Below, piece by piece: positions 1-7,073 of a DNA stretch of 12,766 nt. The notes under the pieces are model-generated. The model saw only the letters and a list, made by a program, of their open reading frames with translations. It did no database searches and had not been told where the DNA came from. Source of the DNA: Piscirickettsiaceae bacterium (GTDB lineage Bacteria; Pseudomonadota; Gammaproteobacteria; Nitrosococcales; Methylophagaceae); the NCBI GenBank assembly GCA_030620285.1, contig JAUXFA010000009.1:1-12766 (forward strand). The letters are read 5' to 3'. Made by a program: the position numbers and the translations under genes. The stretch's first letter is position 1. Each line of letters begins with the position of its first letter.

Positions 1-357
1 ACCATCCATATTGGTCGGTAAGATCATGCCATGCCAATGAATAGAACTATCTTGTGCTAAATGATTAGTGACTTTAAGTGTGACTCGCTCACCCTCCTTC
101 CAGCGTAGCGTCGGAGCAGGTAAAGAATTATTTACCGTGGTTGCAATACGTTGTTGACCGGTAAAATTTACCTCCTGAAAACCAATATCAAGATTAAAAT
201 CCCGGCCTTGTAAGGTCGGTGTCGCAATAGGGTGATTGTTTGCAAAAGCTAATCGCGACCACGGCAATGCAGCACAAGCTAATGCCGATGAAGCACCCAA
301 CACAAAATGCCTACGTGTTATGGGAGAGCTTACGTATTGTTGCGGTTTCTTCATCAT
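1..357 (-). CDS. copA: Copper-resistance multicopper oxidase, CopA type (N-terminal part only)
   Basis: The reverse complement gives 119 residues starting MMKKPQ, open through the window edge. Residues 15-16 are a twin arginine in the context TRRHFVLG, followed by an alanine-rich hydrophobic stretch, which is a Tat signal peptide typical of periplasmic multicopper oxidases. The first cupredoxin domain follows and ends in IHWHGMILPTNMDG; HWHG is a type 2/type 3 copper-ligand motif, and this sequence around it resembles the CopA/PcoA copper-resistance oxidases. By family knowledge it would oxidise Cu(I) in the periplasm. Two ATGs lie in tandem at 357 and 354; an AAGGTG sits immediately upstream, so the start choice is uncertain, and no stop separates it from sequence further upstream. 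It is transcribed away from the DUF3465 gene, with 123 bp between the two. Another laccase-like oxidase cannot be excluded because the C-terminal copper sites are outside the window. Confidence 0.82.
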   Translation of the reverse strand, partial: MMKKPQQYVSSPITRRHFVLGASSALACAALPWSRLAFANNHPIATPTLQGRDFNLDIGFQEVNFTGQQRIATTVNNSLPAPTLRWKEGERVTLKVTNHLAQDSSIHWHGMILPTNMDG

Positions 358-480
358 CACCTTAAATATTTTTATACCTTCATATATGACAACAATTCGA
401 CCAATATTACTGCATAATTTACACTATAGAGTATTAAGTCAGTCCCACATTACATTGCCATAACGAGTAACATACACCCC

Positions 481-924
481 ATGTCTAAAGCATCGCGTCA
501 AAAACACCGTATCTGGCTTATTATTGCCTTTATTGTTATTGGTTATTTCGCCAGTAAACTTGAGCCCGAACAAGCTTACTCTAATTCAAATCAACAAAGT
601 AATATTGAACAACTTATTCAGCAGCAACAAAGTGATGTTCAAGTCGCCGTAACATCTCAGGTATTTAAACTACTTCGTGATGATTTAGAGGGTAGCCGCC
701 ATCAACGCTTTCTTATCCAACTAGCGAATGGCCAAACAATCTTAATCGCACACAATATTGATCTCGCCCCTAGAATAGATGATCTGCAAAAGGGTGATAT
801 TGTCACTGTTTATGGCGAATACGAATGGAACAATAAAGGTGGGGTAATTCATTGGACTCATCATGATCCTGCTAAACGTCATATCGGTGGTTGGATAGAA
901 CATAATGGCAATCGATATCAATAG
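481..924 (+). CDS. DUF3465 family protein with N-terminal membrane anchor
   Basis: This 147-residue protein has a basic N-terminus (KASRQKHR) and one hydrophobic helix at about residues 12-25, consistent with an uncleaved anchor or signal peptide. A Gln/Asn-rich linker follows (about 35-52), then a compact domain rich in beta strand. The C-terminal block, with VYGEYEWNNKGGVIHWTHHDP followed by HIGGWIEHNGNRYQ after a short gap, matches what I know of DUF3465, a small periplasmic domain of unknown function with an OB-like appearance. Its role is not known. No clear Shine-Dalgarno sequence precedes the ATG. The TAG stop shares its last base with the GTG start of the glycosylase downstream (TAGTG), so the two are probably co-translated. 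Family assignment is from memory of the motif and no function should be inferred. Confidence 0.75.
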   Translation: MSKASRQKHRIWLIIAFIVIGYFASKLEPEQAYSNSNQQSNIEQLIQQQQSDVQVAVTSQVFKLLRDDLEGSRHQRFLIQLANGQTILIAHNIDLAPRIDDLQKGDIVTVYGEYEWNNKGGVIHWTHHDPAKRHIGGWIEHNGNRYQ

Positions 925-1427
925 TGTCACTACAAACGGGCTTTCCAGCTATTGCTGATAAACATGCACGAATCCTAATCCTAGGTTCTATGCCAAGTGT
1001 TAAATCCTTAGAGAAACAGCAATATTATGCCCATCCCCGCAATGCATTTTGGCCCATCATGCTGGCTCTGTTCAATATAGATAAAGAGCTAAATTATCAA
1101 CAACGCTGCCAATGTTTGGTTAAAAACAATGTCGCTGTATGGGATGCACTAAAATCCTGTCAACGACAAGGAAGTTTAGACCAACATATTGACACCAGCA
1201 GCATGATTGCCAATGACTTTAATTTGTTTTTACAACAGCATAATCAAATTCAGACTATATTCTTTAACGGCGCTAAAGCTGAACAGGTCTTTAAACAACA
1301 TGTAGTACCAAACTTAGATAAGCCGTTTAAACAATTGAGCCAAACACGACTACCTTCCACCAGCCCAGCCCATGCAGCCATGACATTTGAACAGAAATGT
1401 CAACAATGGCAACAAATATTGTTATAG
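924..1427 (+). CDS. DNA-deoxyinosine glycosylase, uracil-DNA glycosylase superfamily family 6
   Basis: This 167-residue protein matches the family-6 (HDG) branch of the uracil-DNA glycosylase superfamily, which removes hypoxanthine arising from adenine deamination and so starts base excision repair. Motif 1 is GSMPS at residues 21-25 and is followed by YYAHPRNAFWPIM (about 34-46), where N40 is in the position of the family's catalytic asparagine. A central strand IFFNGAKAEQVF (112-123) and the C-terminal loop LPSTSPAHA (143-151) correspond to the conserved substrate-binding loops. The length is normal for the family. The start is GTG at 924, overlapping the DUF3465 stop by one base; it puts the core at the expected distance from the N-terminus. 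Preference for hypoxanthine over uracil is family inference. Confidence 0.83.
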   Translation: MSLQTGFPAIADKHARILILGSMPSVKSLEKQQYYAHPRNAFWPIMLALFNIDKELNYQQRCQCLVKNNVAVWDALKSCQRQGSLDQHIDTSSMIANDFNLFLQQHNQIQTIFFNGAKAEQVFKQHVVPNLDKPFKQLSQTRLPSTSPAHAAMTFEQKCQQWQQILL

Positions 1428-1450
1428 CCAATCTTTGCAGAAACCTCTAC

Positions 1451-1482
1451 AAACATAACTATATAATAATATAGTTATGTTT
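1451..1482. repeat. Perfect 14-bp inverted repeat, 4-base loop
   Basis: Arms at 1451-1464 and 1469-1482 (AAACATAACTATAT and its exact complement) enclose the loop AATA. It lies 24 bp after the glycosylase stop and could terminate that transcript, but no T-run follows on either strand and the stem is almost all A-T. Its right arm contains the -35 element of the putative sigma-28 promoter, so it may instead be an operator or may couple termination to the start of the next gene. Confidence 0.6.
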
Positions 1483-1501
1483 CCAAAATTACTGCCGATA
1501 C
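1475..1501 (+). promoter_or_regulatory. Putative sigma-28 (FliA) promoter of the chemoreceptor gene
   Basis: TTATGTTT (1475-1482), exactly 11 bases, then GCCGATAC (1494-1501). The flagellar sigma-28 consensus is TAAAGTTT-N11-GCCGATAA, so the match is 6 of 8 and 7 of 8 with ideal spacing. Transcription would begin near 1508, leaving a leader of about 73 nt before the chemoreceptor ATG. The downstream gene being a methyl-accepting protein makes the assignment biologically coherent. Confidence 0.6.
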
Positions 1502-1580
1502 AGTGGTAAATAAAAATATTACACGGACTAATATTTCAATCAGGGGATAGATCTCTATTATTTATTAGGACCTAAATTAA

Positions 1581-2696
1581 ATGTGGTTTCACAATAAGAA
1601 AAAAGAGCAAGAACTACAAAACCGCATCTCCGTATTAGAGCAGGAATTGCAGGCTTCCAAATTAGAAACTGTATCTCTGATACAAAGTTTACCCGAGTCT
1701 TTAGCTCAAAAAGAATCTGGACACATTGCAGAAATAGAACAGACAAGACAAGAAATTGGTCTATGTGTCGGTATCACTGAAACCTTAGATGAGATTCGGA
1801 TAAAATCAGCTACTAGTACCCAAGAATTGTTGAATGAACAAGCTAAATTGTCAGAAGCATCAAAGCTCTTCTCTGAGAGTAGCACTACTCTAGATACCAT
1901 TAAAAAAAATATTGGTGTACTAAGTGAATCAACTACTGTCAGTGTTGGCGCTGTTCAAAAACTAAATACTGCCAGTCAAAGTATCGCAGTTTTTACCGAT
2001 ACTATTGCGGGTATATCAAGCCAAACCAACTTGTTAGCCTTAAATGCAGCAATTGAAGCTGCTAGGGCAGGTGACCATGGCCGTGGTTTTGCCGTGGTGG
2101 CTGATGAAGTTCGAAAATTGGCAGGACAAACCGAGGACGCTACTAGCGAAATACAAGTATTTGTTGAAGAAATTGCGACCAATGCAGAGGCTACTAGTAG
2201 TAGTTTTGATAAAATGCTTGAAGCAATGCAACATATGCAAGCATCTATCGACTCTGTCAGCATCGTAATTAATGAAGTGATGGGGCTTGCAGCAGATATG
2301 ACCTCAGTCATTAACCACTCCTCTGCAGCTAGATTTATTGAGCTTATAAAAATGGACCATCTACTTTATAAACTTGAAATTTATAAAGTCATCTTCGAAC
2401 TATCTACTAAAACAGAACAAGATTTTGCCAATCATACTCAATGCCGTTTAGGAAAATGGTATTTCGAAGGTGAAGGTGCCGAATTATTTACCAATTCAGC
2501 AACATTTCGTAGCCTAGATATCCCTCACTCCTTTGTCCATAATGAAGGTGTATCTGCATTACAGACACATGTTCAAGGCCAAAAAGAACAAAGTCTGAAA
2601 CATCTACGTCAGATGGAACAAGCCAGTGATGATGTTGTTTCCATCCTTGATAGACTGGAAGACGAATACGCTCATATTCTTGAAACTGGAGAATAA
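1581..2696 (+). CDS. Soluble methyl-accepting chemotaxis protein with C-terminal CZB zinc-binding domain
   Basis: This 371-residue cytoplasmic chemoreceptor has no transmembrane segment or signal peptide. Residues 5-60 form a coiled coil, and residues about 75-245 form the MCP signalling coiled coil. The hairpin tip is recognisable from about 143 to 185 ([20 protein letters not shown], then [15 protein letters not shown]). The C-terminal domain, about 250-371, is a chemoreceptor zinc-binding (CZB) domain: H260 in KMDHLLYK, C288 in [15 protein letters not shown], and H316 and H320 in DIPHSFVH fit the three-His/one-Cys zinc site. In family members such as Helicobacter TlpD, CZB domains link zinc or oxidant (hypochlorous acid) status to CheA. 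No C-terminal NWETF-like methylation tether is present. AGGA at 1566-1569 lies 11 bases before the ATG. A sigma-28-like promoter upstream points to expression with the flagellar regulon. It ends 68 bp before the convergent cysN gene. Confidence 0.9.
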   Translation: MWFHNKKKEQELQNRISVLEQELQASKLETVSLIQSLPESLAQKESGHIAEIEQTRQEIGLCVGITETLDEIRIKSATSTQELLNEQAKLSEASKLFSESSTTLDTIKKNIGVLSESTTVSVGAVQKLNTASQSIAVFTDTIAGISSQTNLLALNAAIEAARAGDHGRGFAVVADEVRKLAGQTEDATSEIQVFVEEIATNAEATSSSFDKMLEAMQHMQASIDSVSIVINEVMGLAADMTSVINHSSAARFIELIKMDHLLYKLEIYKVIFELSTKTEQDFANHTQCRLGKWYFEGEGAELFTNSATFRSLDIPHSFVHNEGVSALQTHVQGQKEQSLKHLRQMEQASDDVVSILDRLEDEYAHILETGE

Positions 2697-2724
2697 CTCA
2701 GAAACTTAAATAGTTATATTTTAA

Positions 2725-2758
2725 AAGGACAAGCTGGCTACTGCGGCCAACTTGCCTT
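2725..2758 (-). terminator. Intrinsic terminator of the cys operon
   Basis: The stem pairs 2725-2738 with 2746-2758 as three 4-bp blocks interrupted by one A-C mismatch and one bulged A; the loop is about 7 bases. Read on the minus strand the hairpin follows the cysN stop (2765) directly and is followed by TTTT. On the plus strand there is no T-run, so it should act mainly on cysN transcripts, although it sits in the convergent gap and may also slow the chemoreceptor transcript. Confidence 0.7.
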
Positions 2759-2764
2759 AGTGTG

Positions 2765-4210
2765 TCATTTTAGCAAAGCTTTTAAGTCTTTTGCATCCCA
2801 ATGTGGGAAATGTTTTCTAATCAAAGCATTTAATTCAATTTCAAATTCAGAAATATGTCCCGAACTAATCACTTGTTGTGCTTGAGAGCCTGATACGGCT
2901 TCCGTAATCATTCCAGCACCAATGGTGACATTGGTTAGACGATCAATGATGAAAAATGAGCCGGTATTTTGGTTGCGTTTATAAGCATCAAATACTACCG
3001 GTTTACCCAATGAAAATTCACACTGGCCGATTTCATTTAGCTTTAACTCACTGGCATCATTTGCAGCCAGTGTGTTCACATCAATTTGGCTATCCATACT
3101 GGTTAAAATACCGGTGCTTTCGCCTACGCCTACTTTAAAATTATATTGTTTGCCACTGACTAATGGTTTTTCTGTCATCCACACCACTGTTGCTTTGAAA
3201 TGGCTGGCAACATGCGGTTGGTGATTGCGGTGCACAATCATATCACCACGGCTGGCATCAATTTCATCCTCTAAAGTAACGGTAATTGCTTCACCCGAAA
3301 TCGCCTCCTCTAAATCACCATCATAGGTCACCAAAGATTTTACAGAACTTTCAACACCTGATGGCAATACAGTAATAGCATCGCCCGGTTTTAATACCCC
3401 TGATGCTAAGGTGCCACAATAACCACGGAAATTAAGATTAGGTCGATTGACATACTGCACCGGGAAACGCATATCATTAACATTTGCATCCTGTGAAATT
3501 TCAATATTTTCTAATAAATGCATTAACGTTTCACCTTGATACCAAGGCATATTTTCGCTTTTATTAACGACGTTATCGCCCACTAAGGCTGACAACGGCA
3601 CAAAGTGCACATCGTCCATTTCTAGTTCTCGAGCAAACGCGGTGTAATCCTTACGAATGTCGTTATAAACCTGCTCACTATAATCCTTAATATCCATCTT
3701 ATTAATGGCAACAATGATGTGTTTAATGCCTAATAAATTAGCGATAAAACTATGTCGACGAGTTTGAGTTTGCACACCATATCGAGCGTCAATCAAGATC
3801 ACAGCTAACTGGCAGTTTGATGCTCCTGTTGCCATATTCCGGGTGTATTGTTCATGACCCGGTGTATCCGCAATAATAAATTTACGTTTGGTTGTCGAGA
3901 AATAACGATATGCCACATCAATGGTAATACCTTGCTCACGTTCGGCTTGCAAGCCATCTACTAACAACGCTAAATCAACCGCTTCACCTGTTGTGCCTGA
4001 CTTTATACTGTCTTTAGTAATTGATTCTAATTGATCTTCATAAATCATTTTTGAATCATAAAGTAGGCGACCAATTAGTGTACTTTTGCCATCATCCACA
4101 TTGCCACAGGTTAGAAAACGCAAAATTTCTTTGTTTTCATGTTGTTTTAAATAGGCATCAATATCAGTGGCGATGAGGCTATCTGTTTGGTAGTTGTTAT
4201 CAGTACTCAT
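2765..4210 (-). CDS. cysN: Sulfate adenylyltransferase subunit 1 (regulatory GTPase)
   Basis: CysN is the GTPase subunit of ATP sulfurylase. With CysD it couples GTP hydrolysis to formation of adenosine 5'-phosphosulfate (APS) from sulfate and ATP. The 481 residues show the EF-Tu-like G domain: P-loop GNVDDGKS (36-43), switch region [19 protein letters not shown]3 DTPGHE (115-120) and G4 NKMD (170-173). Beta-barrel domains II and III follow, ending in [20 protein letters not shown], close to the E. coli end (475 residues). It is not fused to an APS kinase (CysC) domain. The ATG at 4210 has only a weak GGA upstream and overlaps the stop of a possible 39-codon ORF (TAATG), which suggests translational coupling. 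It is last in the operon and is followed by a terminator. Confidence 0.97.
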   Translation of the reverse strand: MSTDNNYQTDSLIATDIDAYLKQHENKEILRFLTCGNVDDGKSTLIGRLLYDSKMIYEDQLESITKDSIKSGTTGEAVDLALLVDGLQAEREQGITIDVAYRYFSTTKRKFIIADTPGHEQYTRNMATGASNCQLAVILIDARYGVQTQTRRHSFIANLLGIKHIIVAINKMDIKDYSEQVYNDIRKDYTAFARELEMDDVHFVPLSALVGDNVVNKSENMPWYQGETLMHLLENIEISQDANVNDMRFPVQYVNRPNLNFRGYCGTLASGVLKPGDAITVLPSGVESSVKSLVTYDGDLEEAISGEAITVTLEDEIDASRGDMIVHRNHQPHVASHFKATVVWMTEKPLVSGKQYNFKVGVGESTGILTSMDSQIDVNTLAANDASELKLNEIGQCEFSLGKPVVFDAYKRNQNTGSFFIIDRLTNVTIGAGMITEAVSGSQAQQVISSGHISEFEIELNALIRKHFPHWDAKDLKALLK

Positions 4211-4329
4211 TATGCGTATCCATATTCATTAGGGTTATTAGCCAAATTCAAGGCGGATATTTTCTGAGAATCGTAGAAAGACATCCAACACAGAAGTCGG
4301 GCGATAAGACAATCCAGATGAATACACAT
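4210..4329 (-). CDS. Possible 39-residue ORF exactly filling the cysD-cysN gap
   Basis: The 118-bp gap between cysD and cysN contains an open frame whose ATG overlaps the cysD stop (TAATG at 4331-4327) and whose TAA overlaps the cysN start (TAATG at 4212-4208). An AGGAGGG lies 9 bases before its ATG, inside the last cysD codons, and would be a near-ideal ribosome binding site. The peptide begins [15 protein letters not shown], is Cys-rich in its first 15 residues, and ends [14 protein letters not shown] do not recognise it. Cautions: the AGGAGGG also encodes the conserved CysD ending QEGYF, and a second frame (GTG at 4327 to TAA at 4238, 29 residues) is also open. It may be a real small protein, a translational-coupling leader for cysN, or chance. 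Confidence 0.38.
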   Translation of the reverse strand: MCIHLDCLIARLLCWMSFYDSQKISALNLANNPNEYGYA

Positions 4330-5228
4330 TAGAAATAGCCCTCCTGTTTTTTCTTCTCCATTGAACCGGCTTCATCATGATCAATGGCTCGGCCTTGGCG
4401 CTCTGAAGTAGTGGTCAATAACATTTCTTGTATGATTTCTGGCAAAGTGTGGGCGTTAGATTCAACGGCACCGGTCAGTGGGTAACAACCTAAGGTTCTG
4501 AAACGTACCATTTCCATTTTAGGCTCTTCGCCTTGTTCTAAACGCATGCGGTCATCATCAACCATGATCTTCAAACCATTGCGCTCAACAACGGGGCGTT
4601 CAGCTGCGTAATAAAGCGGCACAATAGGAATACCTTCCAAATGAATATATTGCCAAATATCAAGCTCAGTCCAGTTTGATAACGGAAATACCCGAATGCT
4701 TTCGCCTTGATTAACTTTACTGTTATAGGTATTCCATAATTCTGGTCGTTGTTGTTTTGGGTCCCAACGGTGATTTTTATCACGGAATGAATACACTCTT
4801 TCTTTAGCACGCGACTTTTCTTCATCACGTCGAGCACCACCAAAGGCTGCATCAAAGCCATATTGATCTAATGCTTGTTTCAACGCATCTGTTTTCATAA
4901 TATCGGTATAGCGCGCATGATCAAAAGGATTAATCCCCTCATCGATCCCTTCTTGATTGCTATGAACAAGCAGTTCCAACCCTAAGTCTTTCACCCGCTG
5001 ATCTCGGAATTGAATCATCTCTTTAAACTTCCATGTAGTATCGACATGAAGCAATGGAAATGGTGGCTTACCTGGCGCAAAAGCCTTCATCGCCAAGTGC
5101 AACATTACAGCCGAATCTTTACCCACGGAATACAGCATAACCGGATTATCAAACTCCGCTGCTACTTCACGCATGATATGAATGCTTTCAGCTTCTAGCT
5201 GTTGCAAATGAGTTAATTTTTTAGTCAT
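4329..5228 (-). CDS. cysD: Sulfate adenylyltransferase subunit 2 (catalytic)
   Basis: CysD is the catalytic ATP-pyrophosphatase subunit of ATP sulfurylase and forms APS in the cytoplasm together with CysN. The 299 residues (E. coli 302) carry the modified PP-loop [12 protein letters not shown] (SVGKDS at 34-39), the [11 protein letters not shown] segment (61-71), [15 protein letters not shown] (130-144), [15 protein letters not shown] (181-195) and the characteristic C-terminus [11 protein letters not shown]. All of the protein is present. Only one base separates its ATG from the cysH stop (TAATATG), so translation is probably coupled to cysH. The unusual point is the 118-bp gap before cysN; in many relatives cysD and cysN are directly adjacent. 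Confidence 0.97.
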   Translation of the reverse strand: MTKKLTHLQQLEAESIHIMREVAAEFDNPVMLYSVGKDSAVMLHLAMKAFAPGKPPFPLLHVDTTWKFKEMIQFRDQRVKDLGLELLVHSNQEGIDEGINPFDHARYTDIMKTDALKQALDQYGFDAAFGGARRDEEKSRAKERVYSFRDKNHRWDPKQQRPELWNTYNSKVNQGESIRVFPLSNWTELDIWQYIHLEGIPIVPLYYAAERPVVERNGLKIMVDDDRMRLEQGEEPKMEMVRFRTLGCYPLTGAVESNAHTLPEIIQEMLLTTTSERQGRAIDHDEAGSMEKKKQEGYF

Positions 5229-5229
5229 A

Positions 5230-5940
5230 TTATTTCTCTAATGTTGAAGACTTCACGTGAAGTCCACACTCTTTATTTTCTGGATCTTCCCACCACCAGC
5301 GACCAGCACGAATATCTTCACCGGCAGTAACCGCACGCGTACAAGGTGCGCAACCAATACTGGCATAACCTTGATCATGTAGCTTATTGTACGGCACATC
5401 AAATGCTTTGATATATGCCCACACATCACCATTTGACCAATCCGTCAGTGGACTAAACTTTTGCAAGCTATGATCTTCATCATATTCTGACACTGGTAAT
5501 TCACTTCGTGTCACTGCTTGTGATCGCCGCATTCCGGTCAACCATGCTTTTTTACCCGTCAAAGCACGTTTTAATGGTTCGACTTTTCTGATTCCGCAGC
5601 ACTGTTTTCGTAATGCCACACTGTCATAAAATGCATTAGGACCTTGCTGAATGACATATGCTTCAACATCACTCGTCTCAGGAAAATACACTTTCACTGC
5701 TCGATTATAGTGTGCTTTAACGTCTTGCATTACATCATAGCTTTCTTGAGGCAAACGGCCTGTGTCCAGAGAGAAAATTTCAATCTCTGGTGCAAATTTA
5801 CAGATCAAATCCATTAATACCATGTCTTCAGCACCATAGCTCGATGCTAATGTCGCCGGATTATAATTTGCCACAATATCGGTCAATATCTGTTTTACAG
5901 CTTTAATCTTAGCTGTTAAGGCTTCACTGATTTCGGTCAT
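5230..5940 (-). CDS. cysH: Assimilatory adenylyl-sulfate (APS) reductase, [4Fe-4S] type
   Basis: This enzyme reduces activated sulfate to sulfite using thioredoxin. The 236 residues contain the PP-loop-like SSYGAEDM (33-40), [11 protein letters not shown] (56-66), and the two cysteine pairs that bind a [4Fe-4S] cluster: CCGIRK with C114/C115, and CAPC with C197/C200. ECGLH near the C-terminus carries the catalytic C225. By family knowledge the four cluster cysteines mark the enzymes that use APS directly (plant/Pseudomonas type), whereas enterobacterial PAPS reductases lack them. This agrees with the absence of cysC in the operon. The start overlaps the end of the TusA-like gene by 17 bases. 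The position between the TusA-like gene and cysDN supports a single sulfate-activation and reduction unit. Confidence 0.95.
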   Translation of the reverse strand: MTEISEALTAKIKAVKQILTDIVANYNPATLASSYGAEDMVLMDLICKFAPEIEIFSLDTGRLPQESYDVMQDVKAHYNRAVKVYFPETSDVEAYVIQQGPNAFYDSVALRKQCCGIRKVEPLKRALTGKKAWLTGMRRSQAVTRSELPVSEYDEDHSLQKFSPLTDWSNGDVWAYIKAFDVPYNKLHDQGYASIGCAPCTRAVTAGEDIRAGRWWWEDPENKECGLHVKSSTLEK

Positions 5941-6169
5941 ATTTCTTCGTTACCTTAATCGTTGTTATTAATGGTTCAACTAATGAAACCTCACAAATCT
6001 GGCCATCCCCACGCAAACTTCGCAAAACTTCATTTACCGCATCGCCATTATTCACAAGCAAGAATAGTTCTTGCTCTTTCTCCATAGCATGCAATGCTGC
6101 CCTGGCTTTAATATAATGCAATGGGCAACCATATAAAGTCAGATCAACAGCCTCTATTACATCAGACAT
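5924..6169 (-). CDS. TusA/SirA-family sulfur-carrier-like protein with a CPLH motif
   Basis: This 81-residue protein has the TusA fold pattern: strand VDLTLYGCPLHYIKARAAL, helix, strand ELFLLVNN, then GDAVNEVLRSLRGDGQICEV. C15 is at the position of the sulfur-accepting cysteine. TusA proteins normally have CPxP; here the second proline is replaced by histidine (CPLH). TusA-like proteins carry persulfide sulfur for tRNA thiolation, cofactor synthesis or sulfur metabolism. The operon position, between a sulfate-type permease and cysH with overlaps on both sides (13 bases upstream, 17 downstream), suggests a role linked to sulfate assimilation rather than general tRNA modification. That role is inference. 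Confidence 0.8.
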   Translation of the reverse strand: MSDVIEAVDLTLYGCPLHYIKARAALHAMEKEQELFLLVNNGDAVNEVLRSLRGDGQICEVSLVEPLITTIKVTKKYDRNQ

Positions 6170-6957
6170 TTGATACCTACGCCCAAGAGTAATATCGCCA
6201 ATAATGGCCTCATTACTTGCTCTGGTATTTTTACACCTAAATGGCTACCAATATAAATTCCTGGCAATGAGCCCAATACCAAATAGGATAACAAGGACCA
6301 GTCTACCGTACCGACGGCTGCGTGACCCAAGCCTGCAATAGCCGTCAACGGTACTGCGTGCGCAATGTCAGTTGCCACTATTTCCACCCCTTTCATTCTG
6401 GGATAGAGAAACAACAAAATAGCCGCCCCTATCGCTCCGGCACCAACAGATGACAATGTCACCATTACACCCAAAAAACCACCGGTGACAATGGTTGCTA
6501 ATGCTTTATGTTTTTCATCTTCACGTACTTTATATATTGCACTCACAACAGGATTGCCGGTTCTTGCTTGCAACATTCCTGAAATCGTACCTTTCAGTAG
6601 CAGTGCACTTGATGTCAAAATTAATGCAACTCCAAGAGCTGAGGTAATAAATTGATCATGCTGACCTTGGTCTACACCACTCAGGTTCAATGCCCATAAT
6701 GTGAGTATTGTCATGGTAAGGCTACCCATTGATAATCTTTTTACAACGCGCCAATTCACCACACCATGACGCCAATAGGCCCAAACACCACCAGCTTTAG
6801 TGATCGCAGCAAATAACAGATCGGTACCGACAGCAACCACCGGTTGAATAGCAAAACCAAAGATTAATATCGGCGTCATTAGCGATCCACCGCCCACACC
6901 AGTCATTCCGACCATAATACCGACAAATAATCCTGCTAATGTATATCCCCACTCCAT
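6157..6957 (-). CDS. TSUP (TauE/SafE, DUF81) family permease, probable sulfate or sulfite transporter
   Basis: This 266-residue inner-membrane protein has about eight hydrophobic segments in two related halves. The first half carries GIMVGMTGVGGGSLMTPILI (about 13-32) and the second GGFLGVMVTLSSVGAGAIGA, the repeated glycine-rich signature of the TSUP family. Family members move sulfite, sulfate, thiosulfate, sulfoacetate or other sulfur anions. As first gene of the cys operon, with no cysTWA or sulP-like gene in the window, the likeliest role is sulfate uptake, though sulfite export cannot be excluded from sequence. The upstream ribosome binding site is weak. A possible promoter on the minus strand (TTGTCA at 6996-6991, 17 bases, TAGACA at 6973-6968) would leave only a few bases of leader. 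Confidence 0.88.
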   Translation of the reverse strand: MEWGYTLAGLFVGIMVGMTGVGGGSLMTPILIFGFAIQPVVAVGTDLLFAAITKAGGVWAYWRHGVVNWRVVKRLSMGSLTMTILTLWALNLSGVDQGQHDQFITSALGVALILTSSALLLKGTISGMLQARTGNPVVSAIYKVREDEKHKALATIVTGGFLGVMVTLSSVGAGAIGAAILLFLYPRMKGVEIVATDIAHAVPLTAIAGLGHAAVGTVDWSLLSYLVLGSLPGIYIGSHLGVKIPEQVMRPLLAILLLGVGIKCLM

Positions 6958-7005
6958 GCCGTTCTAATGTCTACTCAATACTTTAAAAGGTGACAATTTT
7001 ATCAT

Positions 7006-7036
7006 TTAATAATATTCTATCAATGAATATTATTAA
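7006..7036. promoter_or_regulatory. 12-bp-arm inverted repeat, candidate CysB operator between the divergent promoters
   Basis: TTAATAATATTC (7006-7017) and its perfect complement (7025-7036) are separated by 7 bases. It lies in the 116-bp gap between the permease operon and cysB. Its centre (7021) is about 60 bases upstream of the predicted operon start site and overlaps the predicted -35 region of cysB. That geometry is usual for a LysR-type regulator that activates the divergent operon and represses itself. The assignment to CysB is inference from position. Confidence 0.5.
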
Positions 7037-7043
7037 CTATTGT

Positions 7044-7049
7044 TATAAC
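7044..7049 (+). promoter_or_regulatory. Candidate -10 element of the cysB promoter
   Basis: TATAAC matches the -10 consensus at 5 of 6 positions and lies 24 bases before the cysB start codon. No good -35 is seen at 16-18 bp; that region (about 7021-7027) lies within the inverted repeat, consistent with control by the regulator bound there. A GGAG at 7068-7071 is the likely ribosome binding site, although close to the ATG. Confidence 0.35.
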
Positions 7050-7073
7050 TAAAACGTATATGGGTTTGGAGCT

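Noticed and set aside
236..463. 75-residue plus-strand frame opposite the copA start
   Set aside because: Complement of the copA Tat signal peptide and intergenic DNA; no ribosome binding site and no protein-like pattern beyond it.
1976..2311. 111-residue antisense open frame within the chemoreceptor gene
   Set aside because: It is the complement of the conserved MCP signalling tip; no ribosome binding site or recognisable protein features.
4571..4861. 96-residue frame overlapping cysD on the same strand
   Set aside because: Out-of-frame shadow; the cysD frame is conserved throughout this segment.
5230..5940. Calling cysH a PAPS reductase
   Set aside because: Two cysteine pairs (CC at 114-115, CAPC at 197-200) bind a [4Fe-4S] cluster and mark APS reductases; no cysC accompanies it.
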